A stretch of 64,000 bases of DNA from Profundibacterium mesophilum KAUST100406-0324 (GCF_009835145.1 NZ_APKE01000035.1:97157-161156), one strand, 5' to 3'. Positions 48,145 to 58,178 are shown, counted from the stretch's first letter. The notes: generated by a model not told the origin, from the sequence alone. Program-made: numbers and translations.

Positions 48145-48498
48145 TCAGCGATCCTCGCACCGTCCGGCCGCAAGGAGATCCCGGCCACGCCGCTCGAGGG
48201 TCCATTCCCCGGCCGCGCCCTGCCGCCATGCGATATTCGTGGTGCCGTAATTGAGCAGGCAGAAGGATGTCGCGGGATAACGCAGGCTCTCGCGGACCTG
48301 CGCGAGCGTGGCGCCGGCACCCTCGGCGCGCACCGTGAAGGCACGCGGATCGCTGTCGGAGCGCGCCAGACGCGCCTCGAAGGGCAGTGGCGTCTCAGGC
48401 TCGCCCGTGGGGGCGAAGAGGTCGATGCGGTTGAGAAGGCCGCAGCCCGGCAGGGTCAACAGCATGGCGAGACCGGCGATGAGTGCTGCGCGTGTCAT
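48145..48498 (-). CDS. small lipoprotein encoded after nuoF
   Basis: A 117-residue protein with a lipoprotein signal ending LTLPGC (Cys about residue 19). The mature part includes [22 protein letters not shown], a Trp/Arg-rich strand [16 protein letters not shown] and a C-terminal Cys. It starts by ATGA in the nuoF stop, so it is made together with nuoF. The function is unknown; a periplasmic role near complex I is only inference. Confidence 0.75.
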   Translation of the reverse strand: MTRAALIAGLAMLLTLPGCGLLNRIDLFAPTGEPETPLPFEARLARSDSDPRAFTVRAEGAGATLAQVRESLRYPATSFCLLNYGTTNIAWRQGAAGEWTLERRGRDLLAAGRCEDR

Positions 48499-49787
48499 TC
48501 TGCGGCGACATGCCTTGCGCCGGAGCGCTTATGGGCGATCCGGTCCTCGATCTCGTCACGGAAATGCCGGATGAGGCCCTGGATGGGCCAGGCGGCCGCA
48601 TCGCCAAGTGCGCAGATCGTATGCCCCTCCACCTGCTTGGTGACATCGAGCAGCATGTCGATCTCCGCCGGGTCAGCGTCCCCCTTCACGAGACGGTCCA
48701 TGACGCGCATCATCCAGCCCGTTCCCTCGCGGCAAGGCGTGCACTGCCCGCAGCTTTCATGCTTGTAGAACTTGGACAGGCGCCAGATCGCCTTGATGAC
48801 GTCGGTCGACTGATCCATGACGATCACCGCCGCCGTCCCGAGGCCCGACCGCTGCTCGCGCAGCCAGTCGAAATCCATGATCGCCTCCTTCATCACCCCG
48901 CCCGGAAGCAGCGGAACCGACGAGCCGCCGGGGATCACCGCCTTGAGGTTGTCCCAGCCGCCGCGGATGCCGCCGCAATGCCTGTCGATCAGCTCCTCGA
49001 AGGAAATCGACATCTCCTCCTCGACGACGCAAGGGTGGTTCACATGGCCCGAGATCGCGAAGAGCTTGGTGCCCGCGTTGTTCGCCCGGCCGAAGCCCGC
49101 GAACCATTCGGGGCCCCGGCGCAGGATCGTGGGGACGACCGCGATGCTCTCGACATTGTTGACCGTGGTCGGGCAACCATAGAGGCCCGCGCCTGCCGGA
49201 AAGGGCGGCTTCATGCGCGGCATGCCCTTCTTGCCCTCGAGGGATTCGAGAAGTGCGGTCTCCTCGCCGCAGATATAGGCGCCGGCGCCGTGGGTCAGGT
49301 AGAGGTCGAAATCCCAACCCGATCCCGCGGCATTGGCCCCCAGCAGCCCGTCATCATAGGCCGCGTCGATCGCCGCCTGAAGTGCCTCGCGCTCGCGGAT
49401 ATATTCGCCGCGGATATAAATGTAGCAGGCATGGGCCTGCATCGCGAAACTGGCGATCAGGCAGCCCTCGATCAGGGTATGGGGATCATGGCGCATGATC
49501 TCCCGGTCCTTGCAGGTGCCGGGCTCCGATTCATCGGCATTGATGACGAGGTAGCTCGGCCGCCCGTCGCTCTCCTTGGGCATGAAGGACCATTTGAGCC
49601 CGGTCGGAAAACCCGCCCCGCCCCGGCCCCGAAGGCCGCTCGCCTTCATCTGGTCAATGATCCAGTCCCGGCCCTTCTGGATGATCCCCGCCGTGCCGTC
49701 CCAATGGCCGCGCGACTTCGCCCCGGCAAGGGAGCGGTCATGCATGCCGTAGATATTGGTAAAAATGCGGTCCTGATCGCTCAGCAT
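48495..49787 (-). CDS. nuoF: NADH-quinone oxidoreductase subunit F (NADH and FMN binding)
   Basis: NuoF takes hydride from NADH on FMN and holds cluster N3. The 430-residue protein has the FMN/NADH site [20 protein letters not shown] (abridged), [30 protein letters not shown] and the 4Fe-4S motif [14 protein letters not shown] chose the ATG at 49787, with AAGGATGAG upstream, giving the usual family start [14 protein letters not shown]; an ATG three codons earlier is possible. Confidence 0.98.
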   Translation of the reverse strand: MLSDQDRIFTNIYGMHDRSLAGAKSRGHWDGTAGIIQKGRDWIIDQMKASGLRGRGGAGFPTGLKWSFMPKESDGRPSYLVINADESEPGTCKDREIMRHDPHTLIEGCLIASFAMQAHACYIYIRGEYIREREALQAAIDAAYDDGLLGANAAGSGWDFDLYLTHGAGAYICGEETALLESLEGKKGMPRMKPPFPAGAGLYGCPTTVNNVESIAVVPTILRRGPEWFAGFGRANNAGTKLFAISGHVNHPCVVEEEMSISFEELIDRHCGGIRGGWDNLKAVIPGGSSVPLLPGGVMKEAIMDFDWLREQRSGLGTAAVIVMDQSTDVIKAIWRLSKFYKHESCGQCTPCREGTGWMMRVMDRLVKGDADPAEIDMLLDVTKQVEGHTICALGDAAAWPIQGLIRHFRDEIEDRIAHKRSGARHVAAE

Positions 49788-49871
49788 CTGACTCATCCTT
49801 TGGTTCACGCGGCCACGGCATCGCATGCCATGGCCGTAGGTCGGGGGGCGCCGGGACAAGCCGGCGGCCCA

Positions 49872-50099
49872 TCATTCGTTTCGGCGCGCCTTCCAGATCT
49901 GGAAGACGACCACCAGCGCCCAGAAGAACGCCGCCAGCGCCGCCAGGTCGAAGAGGAAGACGAACCGCGCCGGCAGCCCGATCTTCGCACCGGCAAATTG
50001 CAGCCCCATCCATGCCACCATGGTGGAGGCCATCACCATGCCGACCATCCTGGCCTTGCGCGCGGTGCGGCGGTCCTGCCGGGCGGGCTCCGTGCTCAT
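49872..50099 (-). CDS. DUF5337-type small membrane protein
   Basis: A 75-residue protein with a basic start (ARQDRRTARKARMVG), two hydrophobic helices (MVMASTMVAWMGLQFAG and FLFDLAALAAFFWALVVVF) and a basic end (QIWKARRNE). It matches the DUF5337 family found next to nuoE/nuoF in Rhodobacteraceae. A small membrane accessory of complex I or its assembly is a fair guess from position only. Confidence 0.75.
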   Translation of the reverse strand: MSTEPARQDRRTARKARMVGMVMASTMVAWMGLQFAGAKIGLPARFVFLFDLAALAAFFWALVVVFQIWKARRNE

Positions 50100-50109
50100 C
50101 CGCCGCCGC

Positions 50110-51036
50110 CTAGGCCTGCCCGGAGGGCGCCATGGCGCGGGCCTGCGTCACCCACTCGTCGCGGCTTGCGCGGCCCTTGAAGCCCTCGAGGTTGCCGTCG
50201 ACCCAGCGAAGCTCGTCCTGGCTCCAGCCGGCAATCTGTTCGTAATGGTAGATGCCCATTTCGTTGAGCATGTCCTCGAGCTTCGGGCCGATCCCGCGGA
50301 TCTTCTGCAGATCGTCCTTCCGGCCGCCGCGCGGCGCGTCCATTGCGGCCGGTCGCCGCTCCTGCACGCCTTCGGTCTCGCCGTTCCGCGGCGCCGCGCC
50401 CTCATCGGCTCGCGTGTTGCCCCCCTCGTAGCGCCAGCTTCCCTTGCGCGCGGCAAGGTCATCCTGCCCCGGAAGGGGTTTGCTGGCCTGGATCCGACCC
50501 GCGGGACGTTCGCCTTCCATCTCGGCATCGCCCTGCCCGGATGGCTCCGGCGCGCGCTCCCCGGTTGCTTCCTCGCCAAGATCGCCCCGCGCGCCCGGTG
50601 TCGGCGCCGGCGCGGTTTCCTCGGAGGCGGGGGCGCCACCGGCCGACTCTTTTGCAGCGCGCTCCCCGTCGCTTCCAGCGTCTGGCGTCTGGTCTTGTGT
50701 TTCCGCAGAGGCATCGGCCTCGAATTCCGGTGCGCCATGGGCCGTTTCGTCCCGGGGCGTCTCGGGCGACGGCTTTGCCGCGCCGGTCGTGCTTGAAGTG
50801 TCCGTTCCGGTCGTGCTTGAGGCAGGAGGCGCGTCCGCGGTCTTGGTGGCGGCGGCATCGCCCTGCCCCGCGCCGAATGCCAGCGCCGCGGCCACCGCCC
50901 CTGCGAGGACGAGCCCGAGCAGGATCGCCGCTACGAAGCCGTAGCCCATGAGCAGGAACAGCACGAAGGCGCCGGCGCCGACGCCGGCGGCGATCATGGC
51001 GCCGTTGCCCGATGGTTTCTCAGATTGTCCGTTCAT
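50110..51036 (-). CDS. membrane-anchored protein with C-terminal helix-hairpin-helix domain (NuoE-tail paralogue)
   Basis: A 308-residue protein with two N-terminal hydrophobic helices (MIAAGVGAGAFVLFLLMGYG and the following Ala/Leu segment), a ~165-residue disordered Ala/Glu/Thr/Pro linker, and a C-terminal domain of about 65 residues: [40 protein letters not shown] and GRASRDEWVTQARAM. The last part is a helix-hairpin-helix-type fold seen also at the end of some NuoE and L21 proteins. The neighbouring NuoE carries a close copy. DNA binding by the HhH-like fold is possible but not expected here; docking between proteins is more likely. Confidence 0.72.
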   Translation of the reverse strand: MNGQSEKPSGNGAMIAAGVGAGAFVLFLLMGYGFVAAILLGLVLAGAVAAALAFGAGQGDAAATKTADAPPASSTTGTDTSSTTGAAKPSPETPRDETAHGAPEFEADASAETQDQTPDAGSDGERAAKESAGGAPASEETAPAPTPGARGDLGEEATGERAPEPSGQGDAEMEGERPAGRIQASKPLPGQDDLAARKGSWRYEGGNTRADEGAAPRNGETEGVQERRPAAMDAPRGGRKDDLQKIRGIGPKLEDMLNEMGIYHYEQIAGWSQDELRWVDGNLEGFKGRASRDEWVTQARAMAPSGQA

Positions 51037-51095
51037 CCCGGTATCCTCCTGAAACGGAGCCTGTTCCGGCTCCCCGCCAGGAGCCTATCGCCGTT

Positions 51096-52253
51096 TCAGC
51101 TTTCTGTCTGCCCGTCACGAAGCGCCTGCGCCTGGCCGGTCCAGTCATCCCGGCTCGCGCGCCCGCCCGCCCCCTCGAGATGGGCGTCGACCCAGGCGAT
51201 CTCGGCCGGACCCCATTCCGCGATCTGCTCGTAGTGATAGATCCCCATCTCGTGCAGCAGTCCCTCGATGCCGGCGTCGATGCCGGTGATCCTCTGAAGA
51301 TCGTCGGGCCTGCCCTCGCGGGGAGCGCCCAGCCGGGCCGGCTCGCTGACATGCGGCGCGGATTGAGCGGCCTGGCCGTTCTTGGGGCGGCCCATCTCGA
51401 CAGCCTCGGCGGCCTGTTCGGTCACGCCGGTCTCGTCTGCAGGCTTGCCTTCGGAAGAGCGCGGCCCCGGCGTGGGCGCCTGCGCGGGCGAGGATGGCGG
51501 CATCAGGTCGTCGCGATTGCGCGGCGGCTGCGCGTCGGCGGTATTGCCCTTGCGCCACGGGGTCAGCAGCGGGACCTCGGTTCCGTCGATCCGGCGGATC
51601 GTGTCGCCGATATCCCTGGCGAGGGTCACGCTGGCATTATGCGCGGCGCTCTCACCCTCCTCTGGCACGAGGCTCGTCGCCCCGCCGGCGGGTTCTGCGG
51701 CGAAACGCCCGCTTTGCGGACCCGGCAGCGGAACCTCGCCAGCCGCGAAGCGGTCCAGCAAAGCGCCGAAACTTTCGGTCGTCAGGTCCTCGTAGTAATC
51801 CTTGCCGATCTGCACCATCGGCGCGTTCGCGCAGGCGCCAAGGCATTCGACCTCCTCCCAGGAAAAGCGTCCGTCACCGCTGAGCTGATGGGCCTTGGGT
51901 GCGATCTTCTCACGGCAGACCGCGATCAGATCCTCGGCGCCGCAGATCATGCATGACGTGGTTCCGCAGACCTGCACATGGGCGAGGCTGCCGACCGGCT
52001 GCAGCTGGAACATGAAGTAGAAGGTCGCGACCTCGAGCACCCTGATATAGGCCATGTCGAGCATCCGCCCGATTTCCTCGATCGCCGGCCGGCTCAGCCA
52101 GCCCTCCTGCTCCTGCGCACGCCACAGGAGCGGGATCACGGCGCTGGCCTGACGCCCGGCGGGATACTTGCTGATCTGCGCCTCGGCCCAGGCATGGTTG
52201 TCCGGGGTGAAGGAGAAGCTCTCGGGCTGTTCGGGATGCAGGCGGCGCAGCAT
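51096..52253 (-). CDS. nuoE: NADH-quinone oxidoreductase subunit E with C-terminal HhH extension
   Basis: NuoE holds the 2Fe-2S cluster N1a. The core (about residues 1-190) has the thioredoxin-like fold with cluster ligands in [12 protein letters not shown] and [10 protein letters not shown]. The protein is 385 residues against about 170-240 for minimal forms. The rest is a disordered linker and a C-terminal domain ([47 protein letters not shown]) that closely matches the end of the next gene's product. Long NuoE proteins of this sort occur in related species. Confidence 0.96.
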   Translation of the reverse strand: MLRRLHPEQPESFSFTPDNHAWAEAQISKYPAGRQASAVIPLLWRAQEQEGWLSRPAIEEIGRMLDMAYIRVLEVATFYFMFQLQPVGSLAHVQVCGTTSCMICGAEDLIAVCREKIAPKAHQLSGDGRFSWEEVECLGACANAPMVQIGKDYYEDLTTESFGALLDRFAAGEVPLPGPQSGRFAAEPAGGATSLVPEEGESAAHNASVTLARDIGDTIRRIDGTEVPLLTPWRKGNTADAQPPRNRDDLMPPSSPAQAPTPGPRSSEGKPADETGVTEQAAEAVEMGRPKNGQAAQSAPHVSEPARLGAPREGRPDDLQRITGIDAGIEGLLHEMGIYHYEQIAEWGPAEIAWVDAHLEGAGGRASRDDWTGQAQALRDGQTES

Positions 52254-52265
52254 GGATGTCCTCGA

Positions 52266-52751
52266 TCAGGTCTTGGGATCGCACAGCGCGTCGTCGAGCG
52301 TCGCGGCCGAGCGTGAAATGGTGATGGTGCCGGATGCGACCATCGGCTCGACGATGGCGCGCATCTGCGCCTCCGAAAGTCCGGTGCGCTCGGTCAGCTG
52401 GCCAAGTTCGGAGCGCATGAGGCGGCACTCGGCGCCCGAAAACGCTTCGATCATCGCATCGCGCGGGCTTGGGGCCGGCGACTCGGGCGGACAGATGCTG
52501 GCGGGAACCGACAGGATGCCGCGTGCATCCTCGCTGGCCGTCCCGTCCACGAGCCAGCCCGAAAGCGTCTCCTGCACGAAACCGGGCGTGAAGCCCTCGG
52601 GCCCGAACATCTCGACAACCTCGGGCTGCGCGACAGAGCAGGCATTCTGCGCAAGGACGGTCAGAAGCGCGTCGCGGCTTTCCTCGGCGGCCACCGGCGC
52701 GGCCAGAAGGGCGCCGCTCGCCGCGAGCATCGTGAACAAGGTTGGTTTCAT
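52266..52751 (-). CDS. small exported protein encoded between nuoD and nuoE
   Basis: A 161-residue protein with a signal peptide ([19 protein letters not shown]). The mature part is helical, with five Cys ([27 protein letters not shown]) and a segment [21 protein letters not shown] do not recognise the family. It starts in the nuoD stop by ATGA and ends 12 bases before nuoE, so it is part of the operon. A periplasmic accessory role is inferred from position. Confidence 0.72.
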   Translation of the reverse strand: MKPTLFTMLAASGALLAAPVAAEESRDALLTVLAQNACSVAQPEVVEMFGPEGFTPGFVQETLSGWLVDGTASEDARGILSVPASICPPESPAPSPRDAMIEAFSGAECRLMRSELGQLTERTGLSEAQMRAIVEPMVASGTITISRSAATLDDALCDPKT

Positions 52752-53956
52752 CGGTCGATCTCTCCGAAAACTACATCCATCGTGCCGATGATGGCACTGA
52801 CATCTGCAAGCTGATGGCCCTTCGCCACATGGTCCATCGCCTGGAGATGCAAATAGCCCGGCGCACGCAGCTTTGCCCGGTAAGGCTTGTTGCTTCCATC
52901 GGCAACCAGGTAAACCCCGAATTCGCCCTTCGGCGCCTCGACCGCGGCATAAACCTCGCCGGCGGGCACGTGGAAGCCCTCGGTATAGAGCTTGAAGTGA
53001 TGGATGAGCGCCTCCATCGATGTCTTCATGTCGCCGCGCGCGGGCGGCGCGAGCTTGCCGCGCGCCAGCACGGGGCCGGGCTCGCGCCGCAGCTTCTCGC
53101 AGGCCTGCCGGATGATCTTCACCGACTCGCGCATCTCCGCCATCCGCACCAGGTAGCGGTCATAGCAGTCGCCGTTGACGCCCGTGGGGATCTGGAACTC
53201 GAACTCGTCATAGCATTCGTAGGGCTGCGCGCGCCGCAGGTCCCAGGCGAGACCCGAGCCGCGCACCATCACGCCGGAAAAGCCCCATTCCTGGATCTCC
53301 TCCTCGGAGATGATCCCGATATCGGCGTTGCGCTGTTTGAAGATGCGGTTCTCGCTCAGGAGCCCGTCGATATCATCGAGCACCGCCGGGAAATCCACCG
53401 CCCAGGCGTCGATATCCTCGATCAGCTTCGGCGGCAGGTCCTGGTGCACCCCGCCGGGGCGGAAATAGGCCGCGTGCAGCCGCGCGCCGCAGGCCCGCTC
53501 GTAGAAGACCATAAGTTTCTCGCGCTCCTCGAAGCCCCAGAGCGGAGGCGTCAGAGCGCCCACATCCATCGCCTGCGTGGTCACGTTCAGCAGGTGCGAC
53601 AGGATGCGGCCGATCTCGGAATAGAGCACGCGGATGAGGGAGGCGCGGCGCGGCACCTCGGTGCCCGTCAGCCGCTCGATCGCAAGGCACCAGGCATGCT
53701 CCTGGTTCATCGGGGCGACGTAGTCGAGCCGGTCGAGATAAGGCAGGTTCTGCAGATAGGTGCGCGATTCCATCAGCTTTTCGGTTCCGCGATGCAAAAG
53801 CCCGATATGCGGATCGCACCGCTCCACGATCTCGCCGTCAAGCTCGAGAACGAGCCTGAGAACCCCGTGCGCCGCCGGATGCTGCGGCCCGAAGTTCAGG
53901 TTGAAGTTGCGGATCTTCTGCTCGCCCGTCAGGGCGTCGTCGAATTGTCCGTCCAT
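52748..53956 (-). CDS. nuoD: NADH-quinone oxidoreductase subunit D
   Basis: NuoD (49-kDa subunit) lines the quinone cavity together with NuoB. The 402-residue protein starts with [20 protein letters not shown], has the quinone-site His and loop ([18 protein letters not shown]), and ends DVVFGEIDR, the conserved C-terminus near cluster N2. It lies four bases after the sulfotransferase gene. Confidence 0.98.
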   Translation of the reverse strand: MDGQFDDALTGEQKIRNFNLNFGPQHPAAHGVLRLVLELDGEIVERCDPHIGLLHRGTEKLMESRTYLQNLPYLDRLDYVAPMNQEHAWCLAIERLTGTEVPRRASLIRVLYSEIGRILSHLLNVTTQAMDVGALTPPLWGFEEREKLMVFYERACGARLHAAYFRPGGVHQDLPPKLIEDIDAWAVDFPAVLDDIDGLLSENRIFKQRNADIGIISEEEIQEWGFSGVMVRGSGLAWDLRRAQPYECYDEFEFQIPTGVNGDCYDRYLVRMAEMRESVKIIRQACEKLRREPGPVLARGKLAPPARGDMKTSMEALIHHFKLYTEGFHVPAGEVYAAVEAPKGEFGVYLVADGSNKPYRAKLRAPGYLHLQAMDHVAKGHQLADVSAIIGTMDVVFGEIDR

Positions 53957-53960
53957 TGTC

Positions 53961-54878
53961 TCAGACCTTCATCGCGTTGCTCCGCCCGGCGGGCGGATGA
54001 ATATTGGCCAGCCATGCCTGCGGCAGCCGTCCCATATGGGCGGCGACCGCGTCGTATTGATCCGCCAGATGCGCGCGCATCTGGGCGAGCGCCTCCGCGC
54101 CGGGATCGAGTGTCGGTCCCTCGTGGATGCGCCGCGAGAAATCGGCGGGCCGCGCGCGGATCCCCAGAAAGCCGCAGATCCGGGAAAGCGCGTCCCCGCC
54201 GAACATATCCTCGTAGAAGACGCAGAGCAAACGGTCGGGCTCGAGCGCGGCGGTCAGCCGGCGCAGGGCGGCGCCGTATTGCGACCGGATCTCGATCTGC
54301 TCCTCCCCGCCGCGCAGAACGCGGGCGAGGATGTTGCGCGCCCTCTGGGGCACTTCGGATGGCGCCGCTGCGCGCCGCGCCGCCATCATGCGCACATGCG
54401 ACCAGAGCCGCGCCACCGGATCACGCAGCAGGTAGACGAAGCGTGTTTGGGGCGCGAGCGCCGCCATCTGCCGCAGGCGGGCCTCCGGCAGCAGCGCGTA
54501 TGCCGGGGTGATGTCGGCAAGCAGCCCGCGATCGCCGCGGCCCCGGGCGAGATAGTCGAGATAACGGCCATCGCCCGCGCCGCCCTGCCCCGCCTGCGCG
54601 AAGAGCGCCGAAAGCTCCCGCGCATCCGCGATATGGCGCTCGAGCGTCGCGCGGCGCTGCGGCCGGCTTGCCTGCGACAGCTCCCGCTCGAGCATCTCCC
54701 ACCGGATCGCGTGACGCTCGGCCTCGCGCGCGGTGCGCCCCGCCTCGAGCGTGTCGAAGTAATGCAGCTCCTTCACCGATCGCAGATGGCAATCGGGATG
54801 ATCGCTCAGGTAGCGGTGCAGCCAACTGGTGCCCGCCTTCGTCGCGCCGACGCAATATGCCACCCGCAGATCATCCAT
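53961..54878 (-). CDS. sulfotransferase-family protein inside the nuo operon
   Basis: A 305-residue protein of the PAPS-dependent sulfotransferase superfamily. The 5'-phosphosulfate loop is [19 protein letters not shown] (about residues 10-28) and the 3'-phosphate motif is [18 protein letters not shown] near residue 148. The rest is helical ([40 protein letters not shown]). Its acceptor is unknown; bacterial relatives sulfate lipids, polysaccharides or small molecules. It sits between nuoC (37-bp gap) and nuoD (4-bp gap) on the same strand. It has no known part in complex I, so it is either a passenger or an unrecognised link. Confidence 0.85.
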   Translation of the reverse strand: MDDLRVAYCVGATKAGTSWLHRYLSDHPDCHLRSVKELHYFDTLEAGRTAREAERHAIRWEMLERELSQASRPQRRATLERHIADARELSALFAQAGQGGAGDGRYLDYLARGRGDRGLLADITPAYALLPEARLRQMAALAPQTRFVYLLRDPVARLWSHVRMMAARRAAAPSEVPQRARNILARVLRGGEEQIEIRSQYGAALRRLTAALEPDRLLCVFYEDMFGGDALSRICGFLGIRARPADFSRRIHEGPTLDPGAEALAQMRAHLADQYDAVAAHMGRLPQAWLANIHPPAGRSNAMKV

Positions 54879-54915
54879 CAGGGCGCCGCGCGCCGCGCTG
54901 CGGAATGGGCCGCGC

Positions 54916-55533
54916 TCACCGCTTGTCCCCGGTCGCCTCGGCCTTGTCGTCGCCCGGCAGGATGTAATCGGCCCCTTCCCAGGGCGACATGAAGTCGAAC
55001 TGCCTGTATTCCTGCACGAGGTTCACCGGCTCGTAGACCACGCGCTTCTGCTCGTCGTCGTAGCGGACCTCGGTATAGCCGGTCGTTGGGAAATCCTTGC
55101 GCAGCGGATAGCCCCTGAAGCCGTAATCGGTGAGGATCCGGCGCAGGTCGGGATGGCCCGAGAAGAGGATGCCGAACATGTCGAACACCTCGCGCTCGAA
55201 CCAGTTGGCTGAGGGATGCACATCGGTGATCGAGGCGACCATGTCCTCCTCGCGCACCGCGCAGCGCAGGCGGATGCGTTGGTTGGTGTACATCGACAGG
55301 AAGTGATAGATGACGTCGAAGCGTTCCTCGCGCGCGGGATAGTCGATCGCCGTGATGTCGACGAGGGACGAGAACTTGCAAGTCCGGTCGGTCTTGAGAA
55401 ATTCCACCATCGACTTGACCGACGAACGGGCAATGGTCACGGTCAGCTCGCCATGCGCCACCGCGTAGTTGAGCACGCAATCAGGCTTGTGTCCCTCGAT
55501 ATGGGCACCAAGCTCGTTCAGGGCATCGGTCAT
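54916..55533 (-). CDS. nuoC: NADH-quinone oxidoreductase subunit C
   Basis: NuoC (30-kDa subunit) is a structural part of the peripheral arm. The 205-residue protein has the family signature [21 protein letters not shown] and the C-terminal [20 protein letters not shown] and [12 protein letters not shown]. It is separate from nuoD, as is usual in this class. It follows nuoB with an 18-bp gap. Confidence 0.97.
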   Translation of the reverse strand: MTDALNELGAHIEGHKPDCVLNYAVAHGELTVTIARSSVKSMVEFLKTDRTCKFSSLVDITAIDYPAREERFDVIYHFLSMYTNQRIRLRCAVREEDMVASITDVHPSANWFEREVFDMFGILFSGHPDLRRILTDYGFRGYPLRKDFPTTGYTEVRYDDEQKRVVYEPVNLVQEYRQFDFMSPWEGADYILPGDDKAEATGDKR

Positions 55534-55551
55534 GCTTGTCCTCGTCTCGCC

Positions 55552-56085
55552 TCAGCGCGTGATGGTTCCGGTGCGGCGGATCTTCCGCTGCAGTTGCAAG
55601 ATGCCATAGAGCAGCGCCTCCGCCGATGGCGGGCAGCCCGGCACGTAGATGTCGACCGGCACGATCCTGTCGCAGCCGCGCACCACCGAATAGCTGTAAT
55701 GGTAATAGCCGCCGCCATTGGCGCAGCTTCCCATGGAGATCACGTAACGCGGTTCGGGCATCTGGTCGTAGACCTTGCGCAGCGCGGGCGCCATCTTGTT
55801 GGTCAGGGTGCCGGCGACGATCATCACGTCGGACTGGCGCGGGCTGGCGCGCGGCGCGATGCCGAACCGCTCGGCATCATAACGGGGCATCGAGGTATGC
55901 ATCATCTCGACCGCGCAGCAGGCAAGCCCGAAGGTCATCCAGTGCAAGCTGCCGGTGCGCGCCCAGTTGATGATGTCGTCGGCCGAGGTGAGCAGGAACC
56001 CCTTGTCGGCCAGATCGGCGTTGAGTGCCTGGACCGTGACCTCGCGGTCGGCCCCTGCGGTGTTGGCTGAGGTGCTCACTCCCAT
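55552..56085 (-). CDS. nuoB: NADH-quinone oxidoreductase subunit B (cluster N2)
   Basis: NuoB holds the terminal 4Fe-4S cluster N2, which gives electrons to ubiquinone. The 177-residue protein has the adjacent cysteines [12 protein letters not shown], then [20 protein letters not shown] and [15 protein letters not shown] chose the ATG at 56085 (start MGVSTSAN), with AGGAG seven bases before it, inside the last codons of nuoA; an upstream TTG is less likely. Confidence 0.97.
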   Translation of the reverse strand: MGVSTSANTAGADREVTVQALNADLADKGFLLTSADDIINWARTGSLHWMTFGLACCAVEMMHTSMPRYDAERFGIAPRASPRQSDVMIVAGTLTNKMAPALRKVYDQMPEPRYVISMGSCANGGGYYHYSYSVVRGCDRIVPVDIYVPGCPPSAEALLYGILQLQRKIRRTGTITR

Positions 56086-56441
56086 TCGAGGGCTCCTTTT
56101 TTCCACTCATAGGCGAAGCCGACCGTCAGCACGCCCAGGAACACCATCATCGACCAGAACGGCACGGCGCCCAGATCCTTGAACGCGACGGCCCAGGGAA
56201 AGAGGAAGGCGATCTCGAGATCGAAGATGATGAAGAGGATCGACACGAGGTAGAAGCGCACGTCGAACTTCATCCGTGCATCGTCGAACGCGTTGAAGCC
56301 GCATTCATAGGCGCTGACCTTCTCGGGATCGGGGCTGCGGACGGCCAGGACCGCGGCGGCCAGGATCAGGACCAGGCCGAGCGTCAACGCCAGGCCCAGG
56401 AAGATCAGGATCGGCAGGTACTCTCTGAGAAGGTCGTCCAC
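56076..56441 (-). CDS. nuoA: NADH-quinone oxidoreductase subunit A
   Basis: The first gene of the operon, a 121-residue membrane subunit (ND3) with three helices. It has the loop [21 protein letters not shown] (abridged; the ECG Cys moves in active/deactive forms of related enzymes) and [13 protein letters not shown]. The start is GTG at 56441, with AAAGGAG upstream. It overlaps nuoB by ten bases. Confidence 0.97.
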   Translation of the reverse strand: MDDLLREYLPILIFLGLALTLGLVLILAAAVLAVRSPDPEKVSAYECGFNAFDDARMKFDVRFYLVSILFIIFDLEIAFLFPWAVAFKDLGAVPFWSMMVFLGVLTVGFAYEWKKGALEWE

Positions 56442-56491
56442 GAGAACTCCTTTCGCGGCAAACCGGCCACGGCCGGCTTCAATTGCATACG

Positions 56492-56520
56492 GGTGTAGAC
56501 CCGCCCCCCCGAAGGGTCAA
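56492..56520 (-). promoter_or_regulatory. probable nuo operon promoter
   Basis: On the minus strand TTGACC (56520-56515) and TACACC (56497-56492) are separated by exactly 17 bases, 51 bases before the nuoA GTG. A short palindrome (CCGGCC-AC-GGCCGG, 56463-56476) lies between it and the start. This is the only well-formed promoter in the 157-bp gap. Confidence 0.55.
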
Positions 56521-56566
56521 CACGAGCGGCCGGGCAAAGCGCGCGGCGCGTCATCCTGGCGCACAG

Positions 56567-56590
56567 GCCCCCGCGTCCGGGCGCGGGGGC
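56567..56590 (-). terminator. hairpin after the glutathione S-transferase gene
   Basis: GCCCCCGCG and CGCGGGGGC form a perfect nine-base stem with a six-base loop, nine bases past the stop. It separates this gene from the nuo promoter downstream. No T-run is present. Confidence 0.5.
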
Positions 56591-56598
56591 GGCCGGCC

Positions 56599-57270
56599 TC
56601 ACGCCTCGATCGGGGCGTAGAACGAACGGCCGTAGAGAAGCTCGGCGCCCTCGCTCGGCGGCAGGGATGCCAGGAACCCCTCGCGCTCGGTGATCTGCGC
56701 ATACCAGCGCGCCAGTTCGGGGAAACCCTCGAAATCGGCGAAATGCCGCGCCATGTAGACCGCCTGCCCCACCGATATGTCCGCCGCCGAGAAGCCGCTG
56801 GTCAGCAGGTATTCGCGGTTCTCCACCGGGGTCGACAGGCGTCCCTCGATCGCGGCGTAGCATTTGCGAAGGCGCATCGGCTCCAGCTGGGTGAGGAGCG
56901 GCGAGCGGGTCTGCGGGTCGCGCAGGATGATGTGCTGCTGCGTCAGCGTGGCGGCATGCTGCGAGATGGTCTCGGCGAAATGCACCCAGATCAGCCAGTC
57001 GGGCCGGTCGATATCCCCCGGCGGACGTCCCAGCCCGCGTTCGGGAAAGCGCTCGCACAGCACCTCCGTGATGGCGCCGGTCTCCCAGATGACATCCCCG
57101 TTGAGCTCGAGCGCGGGGACCCGGCCGGCGGGATTGAGGCTGAGATATTGCGGCTCGCGCAGGTTGCGATCGAAGGAATGGACCCTGAGCGAGAACTCCA
57201 CCCCGAGCTCGTTGAGGAGCCACAGGCTGCGCATCGACCGGGTCTGGTGGCAATGGTGCAGGACGATCAT
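56599..57270 (-). CDS. glutathione S-transferase family protein
   Basis: A 223-residue cytosolic GST. The N-terminal thioredoxin-like domain has VLHHCHQTRSMRSLWLLNE and the cis-Pro/glutathione-site pair SLNPAGRVPALELNG and ETGAITEVLCE. The helical C-terminal domain runs from about residue 85. I chose the ATG at 57270 with AAAGGAG upstream. It probably conjugates or reduces small electrophiles with glutathione; the substrate is not visible. Confidence 0.88.
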   Translation of the reverse strand: MIVLHHCHQTRSMRSLWLLNELGVEFSLRVHSFDRNLREPQYLSLNPAGRVPALELNGDVIWETGAITEVLCERFPERGLGRPPGDIDRPDWLIWVHFAETISQHAATLTQQHIILRDPQTRSPLLTQLEPMRLRKCYAAIEGRLSTPVENREYLLTSGFSAADISVGQAVYMARHFADFEGFPELARWYAQITEREGFLASLPPSEGAELLYGRSFYAPIEA

Positions 57271-57390
57271 GTCGGCTCCTTTCGACAAGATGGGCCGCGG
57301 CGGCGCGCCGCGCACGGTTCGGCTTCTTTCTAGACCGGGGCGGCGGGGATCGCCAGCCGCCCTCCGTCCGCCCGCGGGGCGCACGGCACA

Positions 57391-58116
57391 TCAGTCGGAC
57401 GCGGAATGGTCGAGCTTCACACCGTCTTTCAAGGCGTTGCGGTCGTTGCCCTGATTCGGAATGCCGGCCTTCAGCATGCGCGCCATGTGCATCAGGTTCC
57501 AGCTCATGATCGTCGTGTTGCGGGCGACGAAGTCATTGTCGAAACCGGCGCGGGTGCCGTCATCGAGCTCGTCCCCGTAGGACGGGCCCGGCCCGGCCTC
57601 GCCGATCCAGCCGGCATCCGCCTGGGGCGGGATCGTGTAGCCCAGATGGCTCATCGCGAAGATCAGCGTCTGCGCAACATGCTTGATGCCGTCCTCGTTG
57701 CCGGTGATCAGCGCGCCCGCGACCTTGCCGTAGAAGACCGACTGGCCATGCGCGTTGAGTTCGCCGGACATCGCGTAGAGCCGCTCGATCAGGACGCGGC
57801 AGACCGAGCTTTCCTCGCCCAGCCAGATCGGCGTCGCGACGACGAGGATGTCGGCGGCCTCGATCTGCTGCCATAGCTGCGGCCAGTCATCGCGCTCCCA
57901 GCCATAGTCGGTCATGTCGGGATAGACGCCGGGCGGCACATCGTGGCTCAGCATGTGCAGCTTTTGCACGTCCACGCCCTCGCGCGCCATGATGTTCGCC
58001 GACGCATTGACGAGAAGGCGCGTGTGGCTGTCCTCCGACTTCTTCTTCAGCGTCGTATTCACGAAAACCGCCCTGAGACCCGAAAACTGTCCCCGCTCGC
58101 CGTCACTGCCTTGCAT
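57391..58116 (-). CDS. NADPH-dependent FMN reductase-like (flavodoxin-fold) protein
   Basis: A 241-residue flavodoxin-like protein. It shows AVFVNTTLKKKSEDSHTRLL (phosphate-binding loop region), the FMN-contact segment DILVVATPIWLGEESSVCRV and ITGNEDGIKHVAQTLIFAMS. This is the pattern of NAD(P)H:quinone or FMN reductases. I chose the ATG at 58116 with AGGGAGG upstream. It may protect against quinone stress, as suggested by the neighbouring GST on the same strand 120 bp away; the acceptor is unknown. Confidence 0.82.
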   Translation of the reverse strand: MQGSDGERGQFSGLRAVFVNTTLKKKSEDSHTRLLVNASANIMAREGVDVQKLHMLSHDVPPGVYPDMTDYGWERDDWPQLWQQIEAADILVVATPIWLGEESSVCRVLIERLYAMSGELNAHGQSVFYGKVAGALITGNEDGIKHVAQTLIFAMSHLGYTIPPQADAGWIGEAGPGPSYGDELDDGTRAGFDNDFVARNTTIMSWNLMHMARMLKAGIPNQGNDRNALKDGVKLDHSASD

Positions 58117-58178
58117 GTTCGCCTCCCTGACCGGGCCCCCAGCGGACCCCGGAGATAACGCGGCGCGGCGCACAGAGT

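Noticed and set aside
33661..56441. Disruption of the nuo operon by an insertion sequence or frameshift.
   Set aside because: All 14 core subunits are full length with intact motifs; the extra genes sit cleanly between them without inverted repeats or a transposase.
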